This document shows positions 35,063 to 46,074 of a stretch of 64,000 nucleotides of DNA, piece by piece (the stretch's first letter is position 1; the number at the start of each line of letters is the position of its first letter). A program made the position numbers and the translations under genes. The notes below the pieces were generated by a model. The model searched no databases and was not told the DNA's origin. It was given only the letters and a program-made list of their open reading frames with translations. Source of the stretch: Garcia nutans (Eukaryota > Streptophyta > Magnoliopsida > Malpighiales > Euphorbiaceae); the NCBI GenBank assembly GCA_947685225.1, contig CANTUV010000033.1:51189001-51253000 (forward strand). Reading direction: 5' to 3'.

Positions 35063-35945
35063 TTATTTCAACATTTTTTCCTTCTCTTTTAGTGATGATT
35101 TATAAAGGTCGACTAAATATTTTGGAGAACAGTATATTCTTGACCAATGACTATTTGTTCCACATCTATAACAGGTAGTGTCATTATTTTGTACCTTTCT
35201 TTCACGAAGTTCTTCATTCTTGATCCATTTTATTTTATTTTTTTTAGCACCTTTGCTTTCATAATTAGTCAAAAAAAAATTTCTACCACGACCTCTTTTA
35301 CCATAACCCCACCCACGGTTTTGAGAAAATATTGCATTCACTTCAGGGAATGATGTTGAGCCAGTAGGACGAGTTTGATAGTTTTTCATCAAAAACTTAT
35401 TATTTTGTTCAGCTACAAGTAAATAAGATATTAGCTCATAATATTTTTTAAATCGGTGCTCTAGAAATTGCTGCTGCAGGAGCACATTAGAAGCATGAAA
35501 GGTAGAATATATTTTTTTTAACATATCTTCATCAGTGATTTTTTCTCTACACAATTTTAATTGAGAGCTAATCTTAAATAAGGCTGAATTATATTCACTT
35601 GTAGTTTTAAAATCTTGCAATTGTAAGTGAATCCATTCATATTGAGCATTTGGAAGAATCACCATTTTTTAGTGTTCATAACTTTCTTTTAAGGAAATAT
35701 AAAGAGTTAATATGTCCTTAATAGTAAGGTACTCAGTTTTCAATTCTTCATGCATGTGATGCCGAAGAAAAATCATGACTTTTGTGTAATCCTACATGGA
35801 TGTTTTCCTTTCTTCCTTAATAATGTCTCCAAGATTCATAGCATTGAGATGAATCTTAGCATCAAGTACCCATGATAGATAATTTTTTATGAAAATATCA
35901 AGGGCAACGAATTCAAGTTTTACAAGGTTTGATATGATAAAAATA
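35063..35945 (-). pseudogene. copia 2 gag
   Basis: The 200-codon open part contains QYEWIHLQLQDFKTTSEYNS, SNVLLQQQFLEHRFKKYYEL, SYLLVAEQNNKFLMKNYQTR, GRGRNFF-type basic sequence and a CCHC region with its last Cys displaced (HWSRIYC). The upstream N-terminal part, up to about 35945, is interrupted by stops (TSM-stop-DYTKV and YEH-stop-KMV). Confidence 0.82.
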
Positions 35946-36467
35946 CTATATTAAAAAATAAGGATTTTAAATTATATAGATATTTATTTCAAACAATAAA
36001 TATACTAAAATATGATTGTGAAAATATTAATAAAATATACTAAAATTAGATGATGATGGCTATTAAAAAAAGCTAAAAATTTTACTTGCTCACAACATGA
36101 TAAGAATATTCAACGTAATATATAAAGATTTCATTTGACGATTAAATTGATGTTGACAATTCTTAAATTAATATTAAACTAGTATCTTAAATTGATGTTG
36201 GTAATACTTCGATATGATGATGATATATATGGCTTACTAGAATTTAATAGGCACTGAATTTTAAACGAATAAGACCAAATGCCTTATTTTATTGGTCATT
36301 ATGCTAACAAAATCAATTAAGAACATATTTAGTTAATAATATTTCAATTCATGCATATAACATAAAAATATATAAACACATATATAGAAATATAAAAAAA
36401 TAGAATAATTACCTTAAACTTAAATATTTAGAATAAACAAATTAGCTAGAGCTTCGTACTAATAACG

Positions 36468-36702
36468 TATTATAAATAAAAGAAGAGATAAGATAGATAG
36501 AGAATGAGAAATTAAAAAAATCTCTTTATTATTAATTGTCTCTAATAAACCATCTATAATGGGGTATTTATAGTAGTATAAGTAGAACTTAGATAAGAAA
36601 AAAAGATTACAATTAAATTCTAATTTGAATAGGATAACACTAATCATAATCTTAATAAGATAAGAATAATCCAATAAGTAATTATTCACAGATTATTTAA
36701 CA
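36468..36702 (-). repeat. 5' LTR of copia element 2
   Basis: This 235-bp partner of 30964-31196 begins TATTATAAATAAAAG (TG mutated to TA) and ends GATTATTTAACA. On the internal side the minus strand continues CGTTATTAGTACGAAGCTC, the probable primer-binding region. It does not match the common initiator-Met primer site TGGTATCAGAG. Confidence 0.87.
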
Positions 36703-36707
36703 CGTTC

Positions 36708-38900
36708 TATATATTATCAGTAGTTTAAACTTAAGATATTTTTATACTTGAGATAAGTATTGGAACACTAAATTATTTTTTTATTAATTATATATAGAGA
36801 GAGAAAGTATTTATTAATTATAAATAAAGAGATGAAATATTTAGACTTAAACATAAAATCTAAGAGCCACCGAGATGGTTAGAATACTACATTATTAAAA
36901 AAATGACACTCTCTATTATATTTTTTAAAATTTTTATTAATATTATTTTAGTTATTTTATTATAAATTCATAATAAATATAAAATTTATAAACTCAAAAT
37001 AAATTTATCTTAAATTTATTATAAATTAATAAAAAATAAATATTTTAATAAATATTTTATAAATTTTAATAAATATTTTATAAATTTAATAAATTTAAAA
37101 TTTCTTTTAATTATTTTTATAGTTTTTTTTGTTATCAAAAGCTAATTATTAGTTGAATGAAACTACTGAAACATTGAAAATGTGAAGCATTGAAACTTGA
37201 AAGTAGGCGCATTACTGATGCAAGAAGCTACCAATAAATCAGGCACTCGTTCCACCCAAACAATTTCATATTCACCATTAAAACGATAACGAGACGACAA
37301 GACAAGACATCAATTCGCAAATATTTCTTTGAATCCCATCGTAATTATAAATTCAATTAATTTTAAATTTTAAATTTAATTAACAAAATTATTAGTTTGA
37401 CAAATAATAATAATTTACTATTTTACTTATTTACTATTTTATTTTAAAATATTTTAAAATAATTATTTATTTTTATTTATAGAATATATTTAATATTTAA
37501 TATTTTATTCTTTAATAAATTTATATTTTAAACAGAGAATTAATAATAATTTAAATTATTTTTAAAATAAAATAAAATAAAAATAAAAATACAAAAATTA
37601 TTAAAATATTAATTATATTTTTTCAAAATTTATAAAAAAGTGAACAATTTGTATGAAACGAAAAAAATATCAAATTTATTAAGTCAAAAAAATTAAATAT
37701 TGGAAATTGAATTCACAATTCAATGCAAATCTAAAGGTTAATTTTATTTTTAACATTTTATTACTGTATTAAACAACAATGATATTTTATTATTATATTA
37801 AACAAGAAGTTTAAACAGTGCTATTTTTTAATATTATAAATAATTAATCAAAAGTATAAATAACAGTCAAATATATTGAAATTATAAGGGTTTGAATATA
37901 TTTATATACTATTTATATTTCACTGGAATTATCATTTTTTAACTCATATATAACTACTAAAATAATTATTATATTTTTTTATTTTATAAAAAATTATTTT
38001 AAATGGACTTAAATATTATTTATTAATTTATTAATATTAAAATGACTATATTTTTATTATTTTATTAATTAATTTATTAATAATAATAGTATATTTAAAA
38101 AATAATTATTTTTTTATTTTATAGAGTAATAATTTTAATAGAATTTAATTAACAATGTCAATGAAATGAAAAGAGAAATATGTAAACTTTGGACATATTA
38201 ATTGAATTTAAAAAAATATATTTTTTAATTCTATAAGTACAATTTCATAAAATTCAATACACTAAACCAGATTCCTTTAAAGTAAATAAAATTTCTAAAT
38301 GAATTTCACAAAGTTATAAACTAATTATTATGTACAAAAATATATTTCTTTTTTCTCATGCTCTCTGATCTCTTCTTGTTTTATATCTCCCTCCTCTTAT
38401 TTCTCTTTCTAACATTTCTTTTTTCTTTGTCAATTAATTTTTTATTAAATTTTAAAAATTAAATAATAAATAGAATATAAAATATTCATTTTTAATTAGT
38501 TTTAATTTTGAATTATATTTTTCAGATCAAAGATATTTTTAAAAAATAAATAGAACAAATCATTTAATAAACCTATTTAAAATATTAAAATATACGAGTC
38601 TGTTAAATTTATATACCTTTCCAAATATAAAAAATAAATGAATCTTTCTTAAATTTTTTTTATAATTTATTCATTATAAATGGATTATAAATAAATTCAG
38701 ATCCGTATATAATGAATTCATTGGCATATAAAAATGTGAGGATTTTTTTAAAAATTAAAAATTAAAAATATAATGAGGTGAGGTCAAATTAAAAGAAAAC
38801 CAGGGAGGCATTCTTATTGTTAGGGTTTGTTATTATCCAAAAAGAATAAACGCGGCAGTAAAAAATTGGGAGTCAGATTTAGGCCCCACTTAGAGTTCTA
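36708..38900. other. Very AT-rich intergenic region
   Basis: The sequence is extremely AT-rich with many TTTAATAAAT-type words and no recognisable gene, RNA or element boundary. At its right end it grades into the upstream region of the SIS-like gene. Confidence 0.5.
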
Positions 38901-38907
38901 ATTATTC

Positions 38908-38915
38908 CACGTGGC
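38908..38915 (+). promoter_or_regulatory. ABRE/G-box CACGTGGC upstream of the SIS-like gene
   Basis: CACGTGGC, an ABA-responsive element with a G-box core, lies about 400 bp upstream of the TATA box and 650 bp upstream of the ATG. A second ACGTG core (CACGTGTC) sits at 39370-39377 in the leader. Such pairs are typical of bZIP/ABF-controlled stress genes. Function here is inferred. Confidence 0.5.
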
Positions 38916-39220
38916 AAAATTCTGGTATTCTGTCGACAGGACCAAGGACGAGGAGAAACAAAAATGGAAAAACGATTAGAGAGAGAAGGATCTCTTTTTT
39001 CTTACAATTTATTTATTTATTTTATGATCTCTCGTAAAAAAAAAAATTTTTTTTTTGTGTATTTTTTATATAAAAAATATTATTTTAGATAAATTTTAAG
39101 AGGTGGAATGAGATAAAATATTATTTATATTTTTATCTTAAAAATTTAATTTAAAAAATATTTTTTTTTCTAATATTTTAAGAATATTTAAGTAAATAAA
39201 GATGAAAGTATAAGAATACA

Positions 39221-39221
<1 letters not shown>

Positions 39222-39256
<35 letters not shown>
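39222..39256 (+). repeat. (ATA)n microsatellite
   Basis: About eleven ATA/TAA units lie just upstream of a GA-rich tract and the SIS-like TATA box. Confidence 0.9.
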
Positions 39257-39312
39257 GATACAGAGAGAGAAGAGAAGAGAAGAAGGTGATTTTGAAGTTC
39301 TCTTTTTTGCCT

Positions 39313-39319
39313 TATAAAT
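39313..39319 (+). promoter_or_regulatory. TATA box of the SIS-like gene
   Basis: TATAAAT in the context TGCCTTATAAATTGG lies about 245 bp upstream of the start codon. A CT-rich leader with CTCTCTACAAACGCTCG follows. A 5' UTR intron may lie between AAG-GTGCTTG at about 39470 and TTCAG at about 39549, but this is uncertain. Confidence 0.5.
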
Positions 39320-39560
39320 TGGTGCGTGGTGAGTGACGGTGTTGTTTCTCTCTACAAACGCTCGATCTTCACGTGTCCTTCTCTCACTTTTCTGTTCTGT
39401 TTTCTTGTTTTCTCTGTTCGTTTTCTTGTTCAACTCATCACCGTTCTTAAATCTTTCGACGGTGCTAAGGTGCTTGTTATATTTTTATACAAACACAATT
39501 TAATATGTATAGTGTTAATTGAGGAACAGAGAGATTTTAGAAATTCAGATTTGATTATAA

Positions 39561-42032
39561 ATGGAGGGAAAGAAGCAACTGGATTCATCTCCTTCATTCA
39601 CTTCTGAACTTTTTGGCTCCAAAGATTCATCATCTTCTACTGGGATTTTTGGTTCTATATTTGCACCTCCTTCTAAGGTATTCATCTCTTTTTCTTTATT
39701 TTATTTTAATTGTAATGAAAGTTCTTTTTTCTTTTGTTTGTCAATTCTATAAATCTGTTGTCCAGTTTAAGGGTTTAAGAAAAAATCAAGATTCCATCTC
39801 AGGACTTTTATGTTATTTGATTTAGATATTTCTTTTAATTTATTTCTTTTGCTTTCTCTGTTACTTGTGCACTCAAGGTTTGAAATTTGTGTTGATTTTG
39901 ATTCAGGTGGTGGGGAGAGGGTCGCTGCGATCTGAAGTGATGGGGAAGAAGAAACAGGATTATGCAAATGAAGCTTGGAATACCAAACCTGAAGCTAAAG
40001 GTTTGAGTAATAGATCTAATTAACCTCTACATTTTTTTTGTTTATTTTGTTTATTTTCTTGTGGCTTTTTAATGACATTTTTGCTATGCTTTTTCTTCTT
40101 CATTCAGTCATATTCTTGTGTTTTTTAAAATTTTATTCTATCGAAATAGTTCGATATGCTATTGATTTTCATTACTTCCTAGTTTTTTATAGTTTAGTTG
40201 TATATCTACATGTTACAAAGTCTATTCAAGTCAATTAAACTAAACCTTAATTCCAAACTTTTTAGGGTCGACAACTCGACTCTATTTTGCAAAATATAGA
40301 ATAAATTCTGTTGTTAGACACACCTCAAAGTTTGAGCTTTTAGGCTGATTATTATTATTATTATTATTTTTGGGTAGGAATATAAGGTTTTGTAGGAATA
40401 TAGGATTTTGTACTGTATGCACCCTGTTTTAATAGTATTTTAATTTATCTTATTGATACCTTTATTTTTTATAAAGGGCACATACTTCATCCTGAACTTA
40501 TGATTTATATAACCTTGTTTCATTCACCGAATTATCCCCAAATTGAAAGGATATTTCTTTGTATAAACTGGCCCAAGTAATGATTTATCTCTTCGATCAC
40601 TTTATTGGGAAGCTGTTATGATTGAATTATGATTGCTTTCTTTTTTTTCCCTTTTGAAGATGTAATCAATAAAATAATTCTTACCATAGTTCAAGTTTTG
40701 ACATTTTATCTTTGCGGCAATTTCTAAAATATGAAAGAAAAAAGTATTTTAAGTAAACTGCAAGGTTCTTTGCATAAAAATGATACAGCATTTTTTATAG
40801 ATTTTCAATTTAATGTTTAAAACTGTATAATTGAGTTACCTTGCTGTACTTTTAGATGAAACTTCTAAAAGCAATGAAGGTGAAGATCATACCATACCTA
40901 GTAGAGATACATGTTCCTTTTATCAAGAACAAAGAGTACAGCCATGCCATCTCAGTTCATCAATCTATTATGGTGGTCAAGATATTTATCATCACCCCCA
41001 AAATAGCCAGAACGTTAATGCGACCTCAATGGTGAGTATAATTTTGCTCTAGCAAACTGTTTAGAGTATCATGATACAATTTTCTGTTTCTTGAAGTCCT
41101 CCATTGCAAAAATCATCTCATTAGGCAGTAATTAACTGAGGCATCCTTTGTGGTTTATTTTCCTTTTAAATGAAAGTTTAGTTTGTGTCATGAACTTTGG
41201 GAGAATCACACCTCAAAAGCTAACTCAAGGGGTTGGAGAGCCCAAAGTCCATATGCATTGAAATCTCATACTTTTAATGTGAGATTCCCAAGTCTCATAC
41301 CTTAGCCAATAGAATCTTAACATTTTCTCGCAGTTGAACAACCGACGTCCTCAGCGGCTCTTATTTCTACCGACACTGATCCGGCTGTGATATTTTTTTT
41401 TCTCAAGCCTACTAGTAATTTTTACCTGGCCTGTAGAGTACTCCTTTCTGAGTCTTGAGTTATTTGCATATGTGGATTTCTCTGATACCAACTGTCATGG
41501 ACCTTGGGAGAACTACATCCCAAAAGCTAGCTCAAAGAGTTAGAGAACCCAATGTCCATATAAATTTCACATTCAATGTGGAATTCCTAAGTCTTATACT
41601 TTAGCCAATAGAATCCTAATATTGAAATCTCATATTTTCAATATGAGACACCTTAGCTAATAAAATCCTAACAGTTTGACAGCTTTTTTTTTTTTGGCTC
41701 CATTTTAATGCATATAATTTACTCGTCCTTGCATCTTTGTTCAAAGCTCATTGTGTCTTGTTAGAGGAGAGAAAGACTGGATGCACTATCATTATTGGTT
41801 TGCTGATCATCATCTTTGTATATCGACTTATAATAATTGAAGAATTTGCTGATAGTTCTATTTTCCAATCAGTTCAAGAAAGATGGGACAGAAGATGATT
41901 CGGGGAGCGCTTCAAGAGGAAACTGGTGGCAGGGTATGATTCCGTGATTAACATGTAGCTTCACTCATTGTGGATATTACTTGTAACTCAACTTGACAAA
42001 ATTTTTATTCTGCAGGGTCTCTCTATTACTAA
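39561..42032 (+). CDS. SIS: SIS-like (salt-induced serine-rich) small protein
   Basis: There are five exons with GT-AG introns: 39561-39677, 39907-40000, 40856-41031, 41873-41933 and 42016-42032. They sum to 465 nt (154 residues) and keep frame at every junction. The protein starts MEGKKQLDSSPSFTSELFGS, with IFGSIFAPPSK, then VVGRGSLRSEVMGKKKQD and AWNTKPEAK. It continues with QRVQPCHLSSSIYYGGQDIY and ends FKKDGTEDDSGSASRGNWWQ-GSLYY. This pattern (PPSKV-GRGSLRSE, EQRVQPC-LSSSIYYGGQ, RGNWWQGSLYY) is that of a plant-specific Ser-rich family that includes Arabidopsis SIS (At5g02020), linked to salt tolerance; identification is from memory. It has no signal peptide or membrane helix. The biochemical role is unknown. 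ABRE-like motifs upstream fit stress induction. Intron 3 carries a TRIM insertion. All motifs are intact, so it is probably functional. Confidence 0.85.
41186..41673 (-). mobile_element. TRIM (terminal-repeat retrotransposon in miniature)
   Basis: Two direct repeats, 41186-41322 (137 bp) and 41493-41673 (181 bp), both start TGTCATG and end TAACA. They enclose about 170 bp with no coding capacity. A perfect 5-bp duplication GTTTG lies at 41181-41185 and 41674-41678. Next to the right repeat, CTCTGATACCAAC (41479-41491) reads TTGGTATCAGAG on the minus strand, the primer site complementary to initiator tRNA-Met, so the element is on the minus strand. A purine tract (CGAGAAAA on the minus strand) adjoins the left repeat. 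The right repeat is longer because of an internal partial duplication (a second TTAGC-AATA-AATCCTAA block). It lies wholly inside intron 3 of the SIS-like gene. Confidence 0.9.
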
Positions 42033-42900
42033 GATCTCACCTGCCATGACATATGCTTAGCTAGGTACTTATTTCTTAAACAAAACCACTGGGAATACAT
42101 ATTTTTCATAACAATCTGACACTTCCATTTTCCTTTTTATGTATATGCCCCAGGTACGGTTCTGCTCTAGCTTCATATTGTAGCATGATACTCTTATCTC
42201 TTTGGTTGGTTTAATTTTGGTAATAAAGATAATAATCATAATACTTGATGGATTGAATCACATATTTTATCGATTTTTTTTTGTTATTTTAAATCATTAT
42301 TGAGGATTATCTTTTTAGACTTGTTACCTCATTCACAGGTTGTAGTTTCCTAGTTTTTGCAATGAGTTTACTTTTTGAAATTTGATAAGCACTTGTCTTC
42401 CCCTCAAAATTTTAATGTTTTCTTTCTATTTTATCACAAAAGAAGTGTTTGAAGTAGTTGCAGCAGACAAATTAAGCATCCATTTATCTGTTGTCTGTGG
42501 CAGTTATGTTTTCTCATAATTTGTTAGTGAGATCCTTCCGGTGGCCTTGATATAACTTCTTGTTGTTGCTTTTGCGTTTGATAAATGTTTCCATCTGTGA
42601 TTTGCAGGTACATAGACAACACAGGGCGGCACCGTAATTTATCTTTTGTTATATGGGGGATGAGAAGTAGCAGTAAGATGGTTGCAGATGGCTGGTTATT
42701 GTTGTTTCCTCCAGCTATATATATTGTGTATTTATGAAAAATTAGATTATGTCAACAATATCTCCCTCCTCCCTTTTTTTTTCTCCTCTTATCTTATAAA
42801 AGATAGAAGTCCTGTGGCAATCTCTCCCTCCTCCCCTTTTTTTCTCCTCTTATCTTGTTGTAAAAGATAGAAGTCCTGTTTTTTGAATTATAAAGGATGT
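42033..42900 (+). other. SIS-like 3' UTR region with possible introns
   Basis: After the stop codon there are splice-like sequences (AG-GTACTT near 42064 and TTTGCAG-GTACATAG near 42607), so the 3' UTR may be spliced. Near its end a 62-bp unit is tandemly duplicated (see separate entry). Confidence 0.4.
42757..42882 (+). repeat. 62-bp tandem duplication in the 3' UTR
   Basis: TCTCCCTCCTCCC is followed by a T-run, CTCCTCTTATCTT and AAAAGATAGAAGTCCTGT. The unit occurs at about 42757 and again at about 42819, with small indels in the T-run and a TTG insertion. Confidence 0.85.
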
Positions 42901-43740
42901 TGTCATGTTGGATTTAGAATTTAGCTCATCTTTGGTCTAGCCTTGGATTTCCGTGACTCTTTTAAACTCTGGACAAAAGTAGAATGTCCCGGAAAAACTG
43001 CTTGTCAAAGTGAAAATGATTGTATTCCTGTGAGAGAGAAAGGATGTGTGATTGAAGCGAAGAAGTCGACATTTTTCTGAGTGGTCAAACATTATGGCCT
43101 CTGCGATTGAAGCTCTTTCTTTTTATTTAACGTCTGCCTAATCTTAGGGTCACACACACACACACACACTATTAACTGATTTAAGACTGCCGTGGGGTGG
43201 GGAGGTGGTCCAGTAGTACAATTATCTTTGCAATGTGTCTGCGCACTGTTTTCTCTTCCAACTGACCTGTCTGTTTCTTATCTTGACGATCTTAACTTCA
43301 AATGTATGTGCTTCTTATTCCCTATCCAAAATGTGACCCACAGTATTTTTGCAGTCCTTATCAATGGTTTTTCCGTTTTGTAGAATTTGTCCTTCAAAAA
43401 GGTTTGTTAAACGTTTGGCCGTTAAAGAAGATTTATAAGCTGAGGACAAAGATCCTGCAGCCGCATTTTTTTTCCGGTAAAGCTGAATTCCAACACATGT
43501 CCAAGCTATTGGGGTTTGCATATTTTGAATTGAAGGAAGTACTCTGTTAACGTTAGTTAGGTTTTTGAAGAAGTTAGAAGCTAAGGAATGATTAAAGTGG
43601 GCAAATATTCGATACTGAGCATATTATTCAGGATAGATGTACAATCAAGCTAGCTAGCTGCTAGCATTTTATTGATAAGAGAAGTTTAGTGGAGCAACCT
43701 ATTTGCTACTACACGCTAGCAGGTGGCTTTAAGCTTTCAA
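42901..43740. other. Intergenic region
   Basis: No gene is recognised. A (CA)n microsatellite lies at 43151-43169. The 82-codon open stretch at 43302-43550 has no recognisable family. This lies between the convergent 3' ends of the SIS-like and LTP genes. Confidence 0.5.
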
Positions 43741-43866
43741 CATCATATTTTTCCCATTCTGCAAGTTACCTGATCATGGAAGGGTATAAGCTGCAAAAAG
43801 AAAACAGCAATTTTAAGCTTAGCTGAACAAGCGACATTTAAGTAGAAACGAACAAACATAAGTATC

Positions 43867-44208
43867 CTACTTGCCTCCACACTTGTAACCCACAGGACGA
43901 TTTTCAATGTTGCATCGCTTGGGGATGGTAATGGCAATTTCAGGCTCGATTCCAGACGCCTTAGCAGTGTTTGAAAGCATTAAAGCACAAAGACAACTTG
44001 GTTTCTGGCCAATTCTCTTCACCTGAAGGCAGCAACTGTCTGTAACTGGAGCATTCCGATCTTGTGCTGCCTCTATACAAGGAGCTAGCTTAATTGCTTC
44101 GTTGTCTGGAGAAGATTTTCCACATTCCCCTGCCCCATTAACCCCTCCAGCTATGCTCAACACCACTAGCAACCCCACAAGGCACAATAATTTGACTGAA
44201 GCCTCCAT
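43867..44208 (-). CDS. DIR1-like non-specific lipid-transfer protein
   Basis: A single-exon 113-residue protein with a signal peptide of about 25 residues (MEASVKLLCLVGLLVVLSIA, then GGVNGA). The mature part has the eight-cysteine motif of plant LTPs: Cys29, Cys44, Cys59-Cys60, Cys72-x-Cys74, Cys99 and Cys110. The CLC signature (SCLCALMLSN) and GIEPEIAITIPKRCN match the DIR1 / putative LTP group, where GI-PE-A-A-P-KC is usual. Such proteins are secreted to the apoplast and bind lipids in a hydrophobic cavity; DIR1 itself acts in systemic acquired resistance. Orthology to DIR1 is not established. A TATA box lies 77 nt upstream of the ATG. The gene is complete. Confidence 0.88.
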   Translation of the reverse strand: MEASVKLLCLVGLLVVLSIAGGVNGAGECGKSSPDNEAIKLAPCIEAAQDRNAPVTDSCCLQVKRIGQKPSCLCALMLSNTAKASGIEPEIAITIPKRCNIENRPVGYKCGGK

Positions 44209-44284
44209 TTCTGTTTCTCAGTATCCACAAATCCTCTCTGTTAATTTAAATTTGGGATGCAAAAGTCTTCCCTCTATTGAAAGC

Positions 44285-44291
44285 TTTTATA
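44285..44291 (-). promoter_or_regulatory. TATA box of the DIR1-like gene
   Basis: On the minus strand GCAGTATAAAAGCTTTC contains a canonical TATAAAA 77 nt before the start codon, giving a leader of roughly 45 nt. Confidence 0.65.
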
Positions 44292-44299
44292 CTGCAAGA

Positions 44300-45190
44300 A
44301 AAGCTCCAAAGTTTGCTATTTCTGCCCCACTAATCACAATGGAGGCAGCACTAAAACATGACAAATTTATTATTGAAGCACTTTGTTCAGTACCAATTAT
44401 TACTTGGTTTTTTAGTCCAATCAAAGTTGGGGTCTCCACCACCAATATAATCCCATTCTTCAAAATTTATCCAGATGTTGTCATCTAAGGGACAAAGTAC
44501 AGTTTCAAGAAGCTCACTATCCTTTCCACCTCAGTTTGTTCTTTACAATTCCATTACCAAAACCAGAAACAGAGAGCCTCTTCCAATCGGGTGGAGACGT
44601 GTATCCAACTTTAAGCCAACTACCGCAGACCACATTACACAGGACGAAAGTCACTCGCTTTTCATGTCTTTGTGCCTTTGAGTCATTAACCTTGAGTGTT
44701 TGTCTTGTGATGCAATAGACTAGAAATTTAATTACTAAAAAAGCCCCGATTCCCATTAAAAAGAAGAAGCAAAAAACAGAACAGTAATGGCTGATCTTTA
44801 TTGGCCAAGTACAAGATACGAAGAACCAAATATTTATTTTTTGGTAAAAATGATTTTGAACTAGTTAACCCCAACAAGAAATTTATATGAATTTGTCAAA
44901 GCACTGGAATTCCTACGAGACTGTAAAATTAGCATTGCAGCGGACAATGTTGATTGAATTTCGCCAACTATAACAAATTTGACGGCTAATTAAGTAATGA
45001 GTTTGAGTTCAAAAAAAAAAGTAATGAGTTTAAATGGTAATGCTCAAAACAAAATAAACAATCGCGTGTAGACTGTAGTGTTATGCACAAGGTCCAGCTA
45101 GCTATCATTTCTCTTTTCAAAATGAATAACGACCGTTATTTTATTATTTTTAAGCAAGAAAAATGTCACATCGGTTGCAATTTAACAAAA
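44300..45190. other. Intergenic region upstream of the DIR1-like gene
   Basis: This is the promoter side of the LTP gene. No coding region is recognised; the overlapping 60-128-codon ORFs on both strands have no family resemblance. Confidence 0.5.
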
Positions 45191-45198
45191 ACTAATTA

Positions 45199-45269
45199 CG
45201 CCGTCGCCGGGGATTGAACCTGATCATCCGGATGACAGACGGGAATACTCACCACTGCACTACAACTAC
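45199..45269 (-). tRNA. Degenerate tRNA-Asp(GUC)-like sequence
   Basis: The minus strand closely follows plant tRNA-Asp: GTAGTTGTAGTGCAGTGGTG, AGTATTCCCGT, anticodon loop CTGTCAT with GTC, and TTCAATCCCCGGCGACGGC. The A box (TAGTGCAGTGG) is good and the B box is GGTTCAATCC (G to A in the usual GGTTCGATCC). Mismatches occur in the acceptor stem (A3:G70), the anticodon stem (first pair C:A and last pair T:C) and the T stem (A:C). It has no intron and is about 71 nt. It is probably a decaying tRNA gene or pseudogene rather than a working tRNA. Confidence 0.65.
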
Positions 45270-45583
45270 CTGCTGATGATCGTGCGACAAATATTTTATC
45301 CAAATCAAAATATATAAAAGGAGTAATTTCATATTGTTTAAAAATCAGAAAAGATATGTGGAGATATATCTTTGTTTTTTCGAGCCATGGAGATATAACT
45401 TTTATCACTATGAATTCCCAATATATTTTTAAATTATTTATTTTAACAAAAAAGTTGAAAGATAAATACGTGAAAGATTTAAAATTTGACTATATGTTAT
45501 TAGAGTGTGTTTCATATCATTATAAATTCTTATTTTTTAGTCCTTTCAAATTATACAGCTCATTCAATTCATAAAATTGAATA

Positions 45584-45782
45584 CTTTTTTTTTTTTTTAT
45601 AAAAATGGATAGTTCGGTGTACGAATGCTCCCGCAATGAGTGAGATCCGGAGAAGGGTCAGACCCATTGAGTCTTTGTACGTGGTCTTTCCTTGCAATTA
45701 ATTGCAAAAGACCGTTTTTATGATTCGAACCCGTGATCTCAGGTCACACAGTGACAACACTTATCGCTGCGCCAAGAAGAAA
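45584..45782 (-). mobile_element. tRNA-derived SINE (Au-like)
   Basis: On the minus strand the element begins CTTCTTGGCGCAGCGATAAG (A box TGGCGCAGCGA) and continues with GTTGTCACTGTGTGACCTGA and a B box GGTTCGAATC (45724-45733). The body has GGGTCTGACCCTTCTCCGGA and CATTGCGGGAGCATTCGTAC, and it ends in an A-rich tail (T-run 45584-45599). This arrangement matches my memory of the angiosperm Au SINE family. It contains no ORF. Confidence 0.75.
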
Positions 45783-46074
45783 TAAAATATAAATAATCGG
45801 AGGAGAATAGGAAGGAACAAAATATTCTGCATATGTATAATATAATATTTATTTATATTAAAATCAAAGGTCTAATACATCTGGGGATGCTCATGAACAT
45901 GAAGCAATCAACTCATCTTCATCACAGACATCTCATCATAACAAAGACCTAAGAACATCTTCCTAATTCCTATTGTAAAAACGATAATAATACACAAGAA
46001 GAGCCAACCAATCAACCTAATTGACCATATACATACATACATGCATGGAATAAAAGATAATACATTCTTGAATT

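Larger units (their letters stand above)
30959..36707 (-). mobile_element. Ty1/copia LTR retrotransposon 2, defective
   Basis: LTRs lie at 30964-31196 and 36468-36702. They are flanked by TGTTC (30959-30963) and CGTTC (36703-36707), a 5-bp target duplication with one change. Coding order on the minus strand is gag, integrase, reverse transcriptase, RNase H. Gag (about 35940-35063) has WVLDAKIHLNAMNLGD, LPNAQYEWIHLQLQDFKTTS and a zinc knuckle CYRCGTNSHWSRIYC, in which the expected last Cys position is Tyr. Integrase has LWHNLLGHLSSNMMQRI, GDICDPIHP, RLDNACEFTS and NGLVESF after a stop. RT has the mutated catalytic motif YVDY (expected YVDD). RNase H ends NPADLFTKALPISIFKKYV. Numerous stops and frameshifts occur. 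The element is structurally full length (about 5.74 kb) but coding-dead. Confidence 0.9.

Noticed and set aside
41186..41673. Cassandra-type TRIM with 5S rRNA promoter
   Set aside because: I could not see the conserved 5S-like segment in the terminal repeats, so only a generic TRIM is claimed.
44102..44488. 128-codon plus-strand ORF
   Set aside because: It overlaps the DIR1-like gene on the opposite strand and its promoter. It has no signal peptide, domain or family resemblance.
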